Source of the DNA: an uncultured Clostridia bacterium
GTDB taxonomy: Bacteria; Bacillota; Clostridia; Oscillospirales; Ruminococcaceae
Reading direction: 5' to 3'
Assembly (NCBI GenBank): GCA_947584825.1
Contig: CANPWR010000021.1
Span: 1-15,326, forward strand
Length of the DNA: 15,326 bases
Shown here piece by piece: positions 7,218 through 13,724 of the stretch. The notes beneath the pieces are model-generated. The model ran no database searches. It was not told the DNA's origin and saw only the letters and a list, made by a program, of their open reading frames with translations. A program made the translations under genes and the position numbers. Within the stretch, counting starts at the first letter, position 1, and each line of letters begins with the position of its first letter.

Positions 7218-8333
7218 ATGAAACCTAAAATTGACGGTATTGATAAGAATCTCGGTTTTGGATGCATGCGTCTGCCGATGAAGGGCAATGAAGTTGATTA
7301 TGATGAATTTAATCGTATGATTGACGCATTTATGGAAGCGGGATATAATTATTTTGATACAGCACATATGTATGTTGATGGAAAGAGCGAAACATCATTG
7401 CGTGATTGTCTTGTAAGCCGTTATCCGAGAGAAAGTTTTGTACTGACAAATAAGCTGTCTTCAAGTTATTTTGAAAAGCAGGAGGACATAAGACCATTTT
7501 TTGAAAGTCAGCTTAAAATTTGCGGTGTTGATTATTTTGACTTTTATCTAATGCACGCACAGAACGCAGACATCTTTGAAAAATATAAGAAGTGCAAGGC
7601 TTATGAAACCTGTCTTGAATTTCTTAAAGAGGGTAAGATCAAACACTTCGGAATATCATTCCATGATAAGGCTTCGGTTTTAGAGCAGATTCTTACCAAA
7701 TATCCTCAAATAGAGATAGTTCAGATTCAGTTTAATTATATAGATTATGATGACGCTGCCGTTGAAAGCAGAAAATGTTACGAGGTCTGCTGTAAGTTCG
7801 GCAAGCCGGTTATTGTGATGGAGCCTGTTAAGGGTGGAAGTCTTGTAAATCTTCCTCTTATTGCAAAGGAAATTTATGATGAGCTACAGAATGGTAGCTA
7901 TGCAAGCTACGCCATTCGTTTTGCGGCAAGCTTTGAAAATGTAGTACTTGTGCTTTCCGGCATGAGCAATATGGAGCAGATGAAAGATAACATCAGCACT
8001 ATGAGCAACTTTAAACCTATCAATGAAAAAGAAATGGAAGCTATTCAAAAGGTGAGTGCTATTCTGAAGGATCAGGATATTATTCCTTGTACAGCATGCC
8101 GATACTGCACCGAAGGCTGTCCAATAAAAATATCGATACCTGATTTGTTTGCGTGTATGAACGCAAAGAAACAGTATAAGGACTGGAACAGTTCATACTA
8201 CTACAATGAAGTGTATACTGTAAATAACGGTAAGGCATCCGCTTGTATCAAATGCGGAAAATGTGAAGAAATATGTCCTCAGAACTTGAAAATCCGTGAT
8301 TTACTTGAAAAAGTCGCGGTGGAGTTTGAGTAA
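7218..8333 (+). CDS. Aldo/keto reductase with C-terminal 2x[4Fe-4S] ferredoxin domain
   Basis: A 371-residue cytoplasmic oxidoreductase. Residues 1-280 form the aldo/keto reductase barrel with the catalytic tetrad D47, Y52 (YFDTAHMY), K79 (LTNKL) and H113 (DFYLMHAQ). The C-terminus has two cysteine clusters, CTACRYCTEGCP (C291, C294, C297, C301) and CIKCGKCEEICP (C343, C346, C349, C353), as in bacterial ferredoxin-type domains holding two [4Fe-4S] clusters. This fused class is common in anaerobes; the substrate is usually unknown and electrons may pass through the clusters rather than only from NAD(P)H. AGGAGA lies 8-9 bases before the ATG. It is the first gene of a three-gene unit with the ECF S component (36-base gap) and the DUF1893 protein, so it may act on whatever that transporter imports; this last step is inference. 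Confidence 0.93.
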   Translation: MKPKIDGIDKNLGFGCMRLPMKGNEVDYDEFNRMIDAFMEAGYNYFDTAHMYVDGKSETSLRDCLVSRYPRESFVLTNKLSSSYFEKQEDIRPFFESQLKICGVDYFDFYLMHAQNADIFEKYKKCKAYETCLEFLKEGKIKHFGISFHDKASVLEQILTKYPQIEIVQIQFNYIDYDDAAVESRKCYEVCCKFGKPVIVMEPVKGGSLVNLPLIAKEIYDELQNGSYASYAIRFAASFENVVLVLSGMSNMEQMKDNISTMSNFKPINEKEMEAIQKVSAILKDQDIIPCTACRYCTEGCPIKISIPDLFACMNAKKQYKDWNSSYYYNEVYTVNNGKASACIKCGKCEEICPQNLKIRDLLEKVAVEFE

Positions 8334-8369
8334 TAAGAGTAATTTATAATTATAAAGGAGATTGTTATT

Positions 8370-8939
8370 ATGGCTAATACAAAAGTATTAAAATCAACAG
8401 CAAAACCTCGTATTTCGGTAAAGGCTCAGGTACTGGCTACTATTACGGCAATAGTAGCAGCGGTAGCTGTTCCTCAGTTATTTCATTTTTTAGGTTATGT
8501 TTCAGGTCTTGGAACTGCTCTAGGTGAAACATTTTTACCTATGCATCTGCCTATTATTCTTGTAGGCCTTTTAGCAGGTCCGTATGCCGGAGCAGTCGCA
8601 GGCTTGCTCGGACCTCTTGCGAGCTTTGCTCTTTCTGGTATGCCCGGAGTTGTTATGCTTCCGTTTATGATGATTGAGCTTTGCGCATACGGTCTTTTTG
8701 CCGGACTTCTCAGAAATGCAAAAATGCCGACAATTGCAAAGGTACTTATTACTCAAGTAGCAGGACGTGCAGTTCGTGCTGCGGCAATATTGATTGCAGT
8801 CTTTGCATTCGGTAATGAGAGTGTAAATATTGCTGTAATATGGATGAGCATAGGTGCTGGAATATTTGGCATAGTTCTGCAGTGGGCTTTGCTTCCGCTG
8901 ATTGTTTACCGTGTGGAGAATTCAAAGAATGAAGGCTGA
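8370..8939 (+). CDS. ECF transporter S component (substrate-binding membrane subunit)
   Basis: A very hydrophobic 189-residue protein with about six helices (near 19-40, 57-72, 74-91, 93-114, 121-147 and 153-181) and a basic N-terminal tail. The segment MHLPIILVGLLAGPYAGAV followed by GLLGPLASFAL is typical of the S components of energy-coupling factor importers, which bind a vitamin or cofactor precursor and share a separately encoded EcfA/A'/T module. That module is not in the window, so this looks like a group II (shared-module) S component. The substrate cannot be read from the sequence. AAAGGAGA precedes the ATG by about 9 bases. It lies 36 bases after the reductase gene and overlaps the DUF1893 gene by 11 bases. 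Confidence 0.85.
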   Translation: MANTKVLKSTAKPRISVKAQVLATITAIVAAVAVPQLFHFLGYVSGLGTALGETFLPMHLPIILVGLLAGPYAGAVAGLLGPLASFALSGMPGVVMLPFMMIELCAYGLFAGLLRNAKMPTIAKVLITQVAGRAVRAAAILIAVFAFGNESVNIAVIWMSIGAGIFGIVLQWALLPLIVYRVENSKNEG

Positions 8940-9369
8940 TTTAAAAAAGGCTGTTGATTTGCTGTCTGAGGGTGAATACACATGCGTTTTATGTAAAAGT
9001 GATGAGGTACTTACAAGTATTGTAAGAGGTGTAAAACCGCTTATTGACTGGATAAATGCAAAAACAGATTTAAAAGGTTTCTGTGCTGCAGATAAGGTTG
9101 TCGGAAAGGCTGCCGCTTTTCTCTATGTATTGCTCAATGTTGATTCGGTTTACGCACCTGTTATGAGCAAAGGGGCAATAGACACTTTATCTAAGTACGG
9201 TGTCGAGCATTCGTATGATTTATCGGTTGAGGCTATTATAAATCGAGATGGCACAGACCTATGTCCAATGGAAAAAACAGTACAGGATATTGACAATCCC
9301 AAAACTGCATTAGAAAAGATAGAGCAAAAGCTAAATTCACTTGCTGCATCTGCAATAGAGAATAAGTAA
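8929..9369 (+). CDS. DUF1893 domain protein
   Basis: A 146-residue cytoplasmic protein recognised as DUF1893 from ADKVVGKAAA (54-63), the following VDSVYAPVMSKGA (71-83) and the motif NRDGTDLCPMEKTV (105-118). The fold known from a Thermotoga homologue is related to cytidine deaminases, but no biochemical role is established to my knowledge. C22, C52 and C112 are noteworthy. The frame is open upstream to an ATG at 8902; GTGGAGA at 8913-8919 and the family N-terminus (MKADLKKAVDLL) favour the start at 8929. The gene overlaps the S component by 11 bases, so the two are translationally coupled. An accessory or enzymatic role for the imported compound is inferred. Confidence 0.85.
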   Translation: MKADLKKAVDLLSEGEYTCVLCKSDEVLTSIVRGVKPLIDWINAKTDLKGFCAADKVVGKAAAFLYVLLNVDSVYAPVMSKGAIDTLSKYGVEHSYDLSVEAIINRDGTDLCPMEKTVQDIDNPKTALEKIEQKLNSLAASAIENK

Positions 9370-9392
9370 GGTTTTTATGCTTTTTATAAAAA

Positions 9393-9422
9393 TAAACCGG
9401 AAGGCATAAACTTTCCGGTTTA
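9393..9422. terminator. Bidirectional intrinsic terminator
   Basis: A stem of about 12 bp (9393-9404 with 9411-9422, core AACCGGAA/TTCCGGTT, one wobble) lies between the convergent DUF1893 and GNAT genes. The minus-strand U-run (TTTATTTTTAT) is strong; the plus-strand side (AATTATTTCTG) is weaker. Confidence 0.85.
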
Positions 9423-9444
9423 ATTATTTCTGTTTGTTTTAAAT

Positions 9445-9897
9445 TTATTTTCGGTTTTTTGCTTCCTTAAAGTAATACTCTACATATTCAGCCTGTTCAA
9501 AACCAAGATGCTTATAAAATTCAGGAGCAGGTGTTTTATTGCTTGTAAGAAGAGTTATACACTCAATATTATTTTCTTGAATATGCTTTTCAAGAGCCGA
9601 TATAAGGAATTTCCCGATACCTTCTTTGTGATGCTTATTTGAAACAAAAAGCTCGTAAATATAAAGCTCATCTCCAGACCACCATACCTGCTCATTTGCA
9701 AATACAGCTCCGAGTATTTCGCCTGTTTTGTCGTCTTCAAATACAAAACCGACAAATCGTTTGAGGTCAGATATTTCGTCTAGATACCTTGTACCTGTTT
9801 CTTCGTTCCACTTGTTGTTCCAAGGTTCACAATAGTATACGTCTATAAGAAGCCTTACACATTTTTTTAAATCTGACTTTTTAAATGGTCTAACCAT
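9445..9897 (-). CDS. GNAT-family N-acetyltransferase
   Basis: A 150-residue cytoplasmic acetyl-CoA-dependent acyltransferase. Motif A spans YELFVSNKHHKEGIGKFLIS (81-100), with the pyrophosphate-binding loop near HKEGIGK (90-96). The C-terminal motif is FYKHLGF (127-133), and EILGAVFA (60-67) is a preceding strand. Length and order fit single-domain GNATs. The substrate is unknown; the family covers amines, aminoglycosides and protein N-termini, and nothing here narrows it. AAAGGAGA is 6-7 bases before the ATG. It has its own consensus promoter and shares a bidirectional terminator with the convergent DUF1893 gene, so it is an independent transcript. Confidence 0.9.
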   Translation of the reverse strand: MVRPFKKSDLKKCVRLLIDVYYCEPWNNKWNEETGTRYLDEISDLKRFVGFVFEDDKTGEILGAVFANEQVWWSGDELYIYELFVSNKHHKEGIGKFLISALEKHIQENNIECITLLTSNKTPAPEFYKHLGFEQAEYVEYYFKEAKNRK

Positions 9898-9952
9898 AAC
9901 AGTCTCCTTTGATTTTTGTGTTGTATTATTTTTATCAGTATAGTATAATTAC

Positions 9953-9981
9953 ATTATAGAAAATTAAATAAATTATGTCAA
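9953..9981 (-). promoter_or_regulatory. Consensus sigma-A promoter of the GNAT gene
   Basis: On the minus strand, TTGACA (9981-9976), a 17-base spacer and TATAAT (9958-9953) match the consensus exactly. The predicted start near 9946 gives a leader of about 49 bases. Confidence 0.9.
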
Positions 9982-9989
9982 TTTATTAT

Positions 9990-10018
9990 CCGTGACTTTT
10001 TCTTTTTCCTGTCACCGG
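9990..10018. promoter_or_regulatory. Inverted repeat upstream of the response-regulator promoter
   Basis: CCGTGAC (9990-9996) and GTCACCGG (10011-10018) are complementary apart from one bulged C, around a pyrimidine-rich 14-base spacer. It lies directly before the -35 box at 10020 and between two divergent promoters. It may be an operator; that is inferred from position and symmetry only. Confidence 0.35.
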
Positions 10019-10019
10019 A

Positions 10020-10048
10020 TTTACACAAAAAAATGATAGCGTTATTAT
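10020..10048 (+). promoter_or_regulatory. Probable promoter of the response regulator / kinase operon
   Basis: TTTACA (10020-10025), a 17-base spacer and TATTAT (10043-10048) give a start near 10055, about 27 bases before the ATG. It departs from consensus at one base in each box. Confidence 0.7.
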
Positions 10049-10081
10049 GGAAAACATAAGCCTGTAAAGGAGTAGATTTTT

Positions 10082-10759
10082 ATGTCAAAAATACTTATAG
10101 TGGACGATGAAAAGAAAATAAGAGATGTAGTGCGTGAGTATGCTGAATTTGAAGGCTTTGAAATTGTGGAAGCTGAGGACGGTATGGACGCAGTAAAAAA
10201 GAGTGCTGAAAATGAGGATATAAGCATAATCATTATGGATATTATGATGCCGAAGTTAGACGGTTACTCAGCTGTTCGTGAAATAAGAAAGACAAGCAAT
10301 GTGCCTGTTATAATGCTTTCTGCAAGGGGAGAGGAATATGACAAACTGTTTGGCTTTGAGCTGGGAATTGACGATTATGTTGTAAAGCCGTTTTCTCCCA
10401 AAGAGCTTATGGCAAGAATTCGTGCGGTAATAAGCAGGTCTAATCCTATAAATAACAAAGAGGATATAGTAAAATACAAGGGACTTACAATTAACTTCAC
10501 GGCACGTGAGGTCTTGATAGACGGAGAAAAGGTTTCAATGACGCCTAAAGAGTATGACCTTTTGTTTTATCTGGTGAAAAATATGAATATAGCTTTGTCC
10601 AGAGACAAGCTGTTGGAAGAAGTTTGGGGTTATGACTTTTACGGGGACGACAGAACGGTTGATACTCACATTAAAATGTTGAGGAACAGTTTGGGTGAAT
10701 ACAGAAACCTTATTGTAACCTTGAGAGGAATGGGATATAAGTTTGAAAAGATTGTTTAA
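10082..10759 (+). CDS. OmpR/PhoB-type response regulator
   Basis: A 225-residue cytoplasmic transcription regulator. The receiver domain (1-118) has D8 and D9 in ILIVDDE, the phospho-acceptor D53 in IIMDIMMPKLDG, S80 in VIMLSAR and K102 in YVVKPFSP. The winged-helix DNA-binding domain (about 128-225) shows MTPKEYDLLFYLVKN, VWGYDFYGDDRTVDTHI and the closing LRGMGYKF, all diagnostic of the OmpR class. AAAGGAG lies 9-10 bases before the ATG. The kinase gene starts 17 bases before this gene ends, so the two are coupled and should be cognate partners. It may bind its own promoter, where an inverted repeat is present, although OmpR-class proteins usually use direct repeats. Target genes cannot be inferred. 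Confidence 0.95.
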   Translation: MSKILIVDDEKKIRDVVREYAEFEGFEIVEAEDGMDAVKKSAENEDISIIIMDIMMPKLDGYSAVREIRKTSNVPVIMLSARGEEYDKLFGFELGIDDYVVKPFSPKELMARIRAVISRSNPINNKEDIVKYKGLTINFTAREVLIDGEKVSMTPKEYDLLFYLVKNMNIALSRDKLLEEVWGYDFYGDDRTVDTHIKMLRNSLGEYRNLIVTLRGMGYKFEKIV

Positions 10760-12254
10760 AAGAAAGAATGATGATAGTATAATCAATTCTGCAAGAAAAC
10801 AAAAAAGCTTGACAACATATATTTGGATTTACTTTATGCTGTTCACTATAATAATCTTATTTTTGCTTTGGTTTTTCCAGTATTTTTTCATAGAAATGTA
10901 CTACCAGTCAATGAAGGTAAGGGATTTAAAATCGTGTGCCGAGCATATTTCTGAAAATGCGGATTTATATGATTTGGACGAACTTATAAACAGTCTTGCT
11001 TTTCAAAACAGCGCCACTATTCTTATTACCGATACATTGGGAAATGTCGAGCATAATGCTAATTATCTCGGTAGATTTTCGTATTTAAATGCGGATGTTG
11101 AGAACGAGTTCGGACAGTATATATATAAATTCAGAAACAGACTTTTAAACAGCGGTAAGAACAGCGTTTCGGAAATATATCAAAATAAAGCAACGGAAAG
11201 TAAAGAGCTATTTTATGTTACTAAGATAGAAATTAACGGCGTGCCTAAGCTTTTGTTTTTGGAAAGCTCGGTAGAGCCGGTAGATTCAACTAATAAAATA
11301 ATTAAAGAACAATTGATTTTTATTACCTTTATTTTATTTGAGCTTGCTTTCATTATTGCTTTGTTTATGTCAAAGAAAATTGCAAGACCGATTGTGAAGA
11401 TAACTGAGTCTGCTGAGAAATTTGCAGAGGGCGACTATGACGTTCAGTTTGAAGGTAAGGGCTATGAGGAGGTTCAAGAGCTTTCTGATGTTCTTAACCA
11501 TGCAGGTCAGGAGGTAAAAAAAGTAACCGACCTAAGACGGGATCTTATTGCAAATGTTTCGCACGATTTGAGAACTCCGCTGACTATGATTAAGGCATAT
11601 GCTGAGATGATAAGGGATTTGTCTGGTGATAACCCGCAAAAGCGTGCTGAGCATATTCAGGTTATTATAGATGAGTCTGATAGGCTGACTTTCCTTGTGA
11701 ACGATATTCTTGAGCTTTCTAAGCTGGAAAGCTCCAATTCAGAGCTGTCTCTTTCTGAATTTTCTATTTTTGATAAAATGCAGGATGTACTCTCGAGGTA
11801 TCAGATTCTAATTGAGCGTGACGGTTATAATATCAAGTATTATAAAGATGATGACAGAATTTGTTTTGCTGATGAAGCTAAGATAGAACAGGTTTTATAT
11901 AATCTAATCAATAATGCTGTCAATTACTGCGGAGAGGATAAGACTGTTATAATCCGTCAAATCAATAAAAAGGATAGTGTGAGAATTGAAGTCATTGACC
12001 ACGGAGAGGGCATTTCTAAAGAACTTATGCCCCTGGTTTTTGACAGGTACTATCGGGATAAGAAGGTAACTCGTGATAAGGTTGGAACTGGAATAGGTCT
12101 GTCTATTGTCAAGGGAATTCTCAATTCGCACGAGTTTCCGTTCGGCGTTTCGAGCGAAGAGGGAAAAGGTTCTATGTTCTGGTTTGAAATGACTAATACG
12201 AAGCCTGTTGAGAGTATTAATTCTGATACGAATGAAAATAATAATAAAAGCTGA
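10743..12254 (+). CDS. Membrane sensor histidine kinase (HAMP-HisKA-HATPase)
   Basis: A 503-residue kinase. Helix 1 is near 25-50, an extracytoplasmic sensor domain spans about 51-187 (PDC-like by layout; ATILITDTLGNVEHN at 91-105), helix 2 is near 190-209, and HAMP follows to about 262. The dimerisation/phospho-acceptor segment is ANVSHDLRTPL with H274. ATP-binding boxes are N (NLINNAVNY, 387-395), G1 (DHGEGI, 419-424), F (LVFDRYYR) and G2 (VGTGIGLSIVKG, 447-458). All catalytic residues are present. The start is the TTG at 10743, overlapping the regulator gene by 17 bases with GAGGAA upstream; TTG at 10752 is an alternative, and the first in-frame ATG falls inside helix 1. The Ser/Asn/Glu-rich tail after residue 485 is probably unstructured. 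The signal sensed is unknown. Confidence 0.93.
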   Translation: MKRLFKRKNDDSIINSARKQKSLTTYIWIYFMLFTIIILFLLWFFQYFFIEMYYQSMKVRDLKSCAEHISENADLYDLDELINSLAFQNSATILITDTLGNVEHNANYLGRFSYLNADVENEFGQYIYKFRNRLLNSGKNSVSEIYQNKATESKELFYVTKIEINGVPKLLFLESSVEPVDSTNKIIKEQLIFITFILFELAFIIALFMSKKIARPIVKITESAEKFAEGDYDVQFEGKGYEEVQELSDVLNHAGQEVKKVTDLRRDLIANVSHDLRTPLTMIKAYAEMIRDLSGDNPQKRAEHIQVIIDESDRLTFLVNDILELSKLESSNSELSLSEFSIFDKMQDVLSRYQILIERDGYNIKYYKDDDRICFADEAKIEQVLYNLINNAVNYCGEDKTVIIRQINKKDSVRIEVIDHGEGISKELMPLVFDRYYRDKKVTRDKVGTGIGLSIVKGILNSHEFPFGVSSEEGKGSMFWFEMTNTKPVESINSDTNENNNKS

Positions 12255-12290
12255 TTTATGAGAAATTGTTTATAGAGATAGGTGGAGTTT

Positions 12291-13058
12291 ATGAGGTTAA
12301 TGTTTATAGGTGACGTTGTTTCTAAGCAGGGGTGTGACTTTTTAGCAAAGCATATTTTTAATTTGAAAAAGGAGTATGATGCTGACATACTTGCTGTAAA
12401 CGGTGAAAACTCAGCGACTGGAAACGGCATTACAAAAGCGTCGTTAGAGATGCTTACAAACTGCGGTGCAGATGTCATAACAACAGGAAATCATTCCTTT
12501 AAGAGAAGAGAATCTGTTCACATATATGACGAGTATGATTATCTGCTAAGACCTATAAACTACCCCGAGGGAGTTATAGGAAAAGGAATGTATATTCTCG
12601 ATGTTGGCAGAACGCAGATCGCCTTTATAAATGCAATGGGTGTTGTTTACCTCGAACCCATTGACAATCCTTTCACAGCTATTGATAAGGCATTATCGGA
12701 AATTTCTACGCCGAACATTTTTATTGACTTTCATGCTGAGGCAACAGCGGAGAAAAAGTGTATAGGTCACTACTTTACAGGGCGGGTAACAGGAGTTCTC
12801 GGAACTCACACCCATGTACAAACGGCTGATGAAATGATTTTAGGAGGTCATACGGCATACATTACAGATGTCGGAATGACAGGTCCTGAGAATTCTGTTT
12901 TGGGAGTTGACAGTGATATTGCTACCTCTAAAATGAGACTTCACTATCCTGTTATGTTTAAAGAGAGTAAAGAGCCTTGCTTTATCAACGGAGTAGTGGT
13001 GGATTTTGATGAACAAACCGGCAGGGCAAGAGATATACAAAGGATTATAAAAAGATAA
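12291..13058 (+). CDS. ymdB: YmdB-family metallophosphoesterase (cyclic nucleotide phosphodiesterase)
   Basis: A 255-residue cytoplasmic metallophosphoesterase of the TIGR00282/YmdB family; the Bacillus member hydrolyses 2',3'-cyclic nucleotides and affects biofilm and motility choices. Two-metal site residues are D8 (MFIGDVV), E39-N40 (AVNGENSATG), N67-H68 (TGNHSF), H148 (IDFHAEATAEK), and H173 and H175 (GTHTHVQTAD). Length is usual for the family. A GTG at 12282 opens the frame earlier, but it lies inside the Shine-Dalgarno AGGTGGAG; the ATG at 12291, 4-6 bases beyond, gives the family N-terminus. It follows the kinase by 36 bases with no terminator, so it likely belongs to that operon. The repeat array begins on the last base of its stop codon, and no ordinary terminator follows. 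Confidence 0.92.
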   Translation: MRLMFIGDVVSKQGCDFLAKHIFNLKKEYDADILAVNGENSATGNGITKASLEMLTNCGADVITTGNHSFKRRESVHIYDEYDYLLRPINYPEGVIGKGMYILDVGRTQIAFINAMGVVYLEPIDNPFTAIDKALSEISTPNIFIDFHAEATAEKKCIGHYFTGRVTGVLGTHTHVQTADEMILGGHTAYITDVGMTGPENSVLGVDSDIATSKMRLHYPVMFKESKEPCFINGVVVDFDEQTGRARDIQRIIKR

Positions 13059-13164
13059 CCGGCGAGCCGCCGGTGGCTCTGTTGCCTTTGGAAGGTTTTT
13101 GAGTGTATTTACTTTGCACAACGGCAGGCTAGTACTTTGTTGCGAAATGAAAGAAGCGATTGTA
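13058..13164 (+). repeat. Right array, copy Ra of the intergenic repeat
   Basis: This 107-base unit opens with ACCGGCG-AGC-CGCCGGT, a 7-bp hairpin with a 3-base loop whose first base is the final A of the ymdB stop codon. It shares GGCTCT, TGCCTTTGGAA and ACAACGGCAGGCTAGTAC with the reverse complement of the left array. The region 13059-13791 (733 bases) holds this array, a promoter and an RNA leader, with no supported gene. Confidence 0.85.
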
Positions 13165-13272
13165 ACCGGTGAACCACCGGTGGCTCTGCTGCCTTCGGAA
13201 AGTTTTTGGAGTGTATTTATTTTGCACAACGGCAGGCTAGTACTTTGTTGCGAAATGAAAGAAGCGATGGTA
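13165..13272 (+). repeat. Right array, copy Rb of the intergenic repeat
   Basis: This 108-base unit is close to Ra. Its opening hairpin is ACCGGTG-AAC-CACCGGT: one stem position changed from C-G in Ra to T-A here, on both arms, so pairing is kept. Confidence 0.85.
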
Positions 13273-13385
13273 ACCGGCAGGGGTGACCCCTGCACTCATT
13301 GCCGCCTATAAAAAGTTTGAAAATTATTATGGCTTGCACAACGGCGGGCTAGTACTTTGTTGCAAAAGGAAAGAAAGCCTTTATG
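13273..13385 (+). repeat. Right array, copy Rc (diverged) of the intergenic repeat
   Basis: This unit of about 113 bases keeps the core ACAACGGCGGGCTAGTAC and the TTTGTTGCAAAA block. The opening hairpin has another sequence: GCAGGGG-TGA-CCCCTGC (13277-13293), again 7 bp with a 3-base loop. The middle part is AT-rich and diverged. Confidence 0.72.
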
Positions 13386-13421
13386 GTTAATGTCGAGCCG
13401 CTAGTTGTTCTGCTGCCTTTG
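13386..13421 (+). repeat. Right array, degenerate partial copy Rd
   Basis: GTCGAGCCGCTAGTTGTTCTGCTGCCTTTG matches the first third of a unit (compare Rb, GGCTCTGCTGCCTT), with the hairpin eroded. Similarity ends near 13421. Confidence 0.55.
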
Positions 13422-13477
13422 TTCTGATAGAAAGTAAGAAACCAGAAGCAAGAGGTATGACAATTTAAAAGTTCTAC

Positions 13478-13506
13478 TTGACAACTTTGTAGAAATTTGT
13501 TACTAT
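13478..13506 (+). promoter_or_regulatory. Promoter of the BspA-like gene leader
   Basis: TTGACA (13478-13483), a 17-base spacer and TACTAT (13501-13506) form a strong sigma-A promoter. The predicted start near 13513 leaves an unusually long leader of about 280 bases before the ATG at 13792. Confidence 0.85.
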
Positions 13507-13528
13507 AAGTCTATCGAGGAGGAATTCT

Positions 13529-13537
13529 ATGCACTAA
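13529..13537 (+). other. Two-codon ORF (Met-His-stop) behind a perfect Shine-Dalgarno
   Basis: AGGAGG at 13517-13522, a 6-base spacer, then ATG CAC TAA. The ribosome site is as good as that of the real genes here, yet only one codon follows the start. It could be a minimal leader ORF or a chance remnant; coding function in the usual sense is excluded by its length. Confidence 0.4.
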
Positions 13538-13628
13538 ACAGATTTTTTATTATATGTTAAATAGGGCTGAAAAACTTAACCGTTGTTAGTTCTGTGCAAA
13601 ATAATTCTTTGAGATTAATAATGTAGTT

Positions 13629-13668
13629 AAGTCGTGGTATGCTGTTTAGCATTCTGCGATTTTTGTTT
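13629..13668 (+). terminator. Intrinsic terminator inside the leader
   Basis: The stem TCGTGG/CTGCGA (13632-13637 with 13654-13659, two wobble pairs) plus ATGCT/AGCAT (13639-13643 with 13648-13652) around a GTTT loop is followed by TTTTTGTTTT. It lies between the promoter at 13478 and the BspA-like gene, about 120 bases before the gene start. Confidence 0.7.
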
Positions 13669-13698
13669 TACGGAGGTGGTATCAGATATTTATTTTAT

Positions 13699-13724
13699 AG
13701 CAAAAAACTGCAGGCATTTTTGCT
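13699..13724 (+). other. Second hairpin in the leader
   Basis: AGCAAAAA (13699-13706) and TTTTTGCT (13717-13724) form a perfect 8-bp stem around a 10-base loop. It is not followed by a U-run on the plus strand, so it is not a plus-strand terminator. It could be a stabilising or regulatory element before the gene. Confidence 0.45.

Noticed and set aside
10535..10786. Antisense open frames over the two-component genes and others across the window
   Set aside because: They lack ribosome sites and family features and overlap well-supported genes on the other strand.
12282..12290. GTG start for ymdB at 12282
   Set aside because: The GTG is part of the Shine-Dalgarno AGGTGGAG itself; the ATG at 12291 fits spacing and family N-terminus.
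12840..13295. Minus-strand open frame over the ymdB end and repeats
   Set aside because: It lies antisense to a clear gene, has no ribosome site and owes its repeats to the DNA array.
13099..13311. Open frame through the right repeat array that would encode repeated units of about 36 residues (FTLHNGRLVLCC...)
   Set aside because: The repeat period is near 108 bases, so any open frame persists across units. There is no ribosome binding site, the minus strand is open too, and the left array does not keep the frame.
6835..13421. Composite transposon or genomic island bounded by inverted repeats
   Set aside because: No transposase, integrase or target-site duplication is seen, the arrays are diverged and tandem, and the genes between are ordinary chromosomal ones.
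13513..13668. Known riboswitch (c-di-GMP, TPP, THF, cobalamin) in the leader
   Set aside because: None of the conserved core motifs of these classes could be found by reading; the element is left as unclassified.
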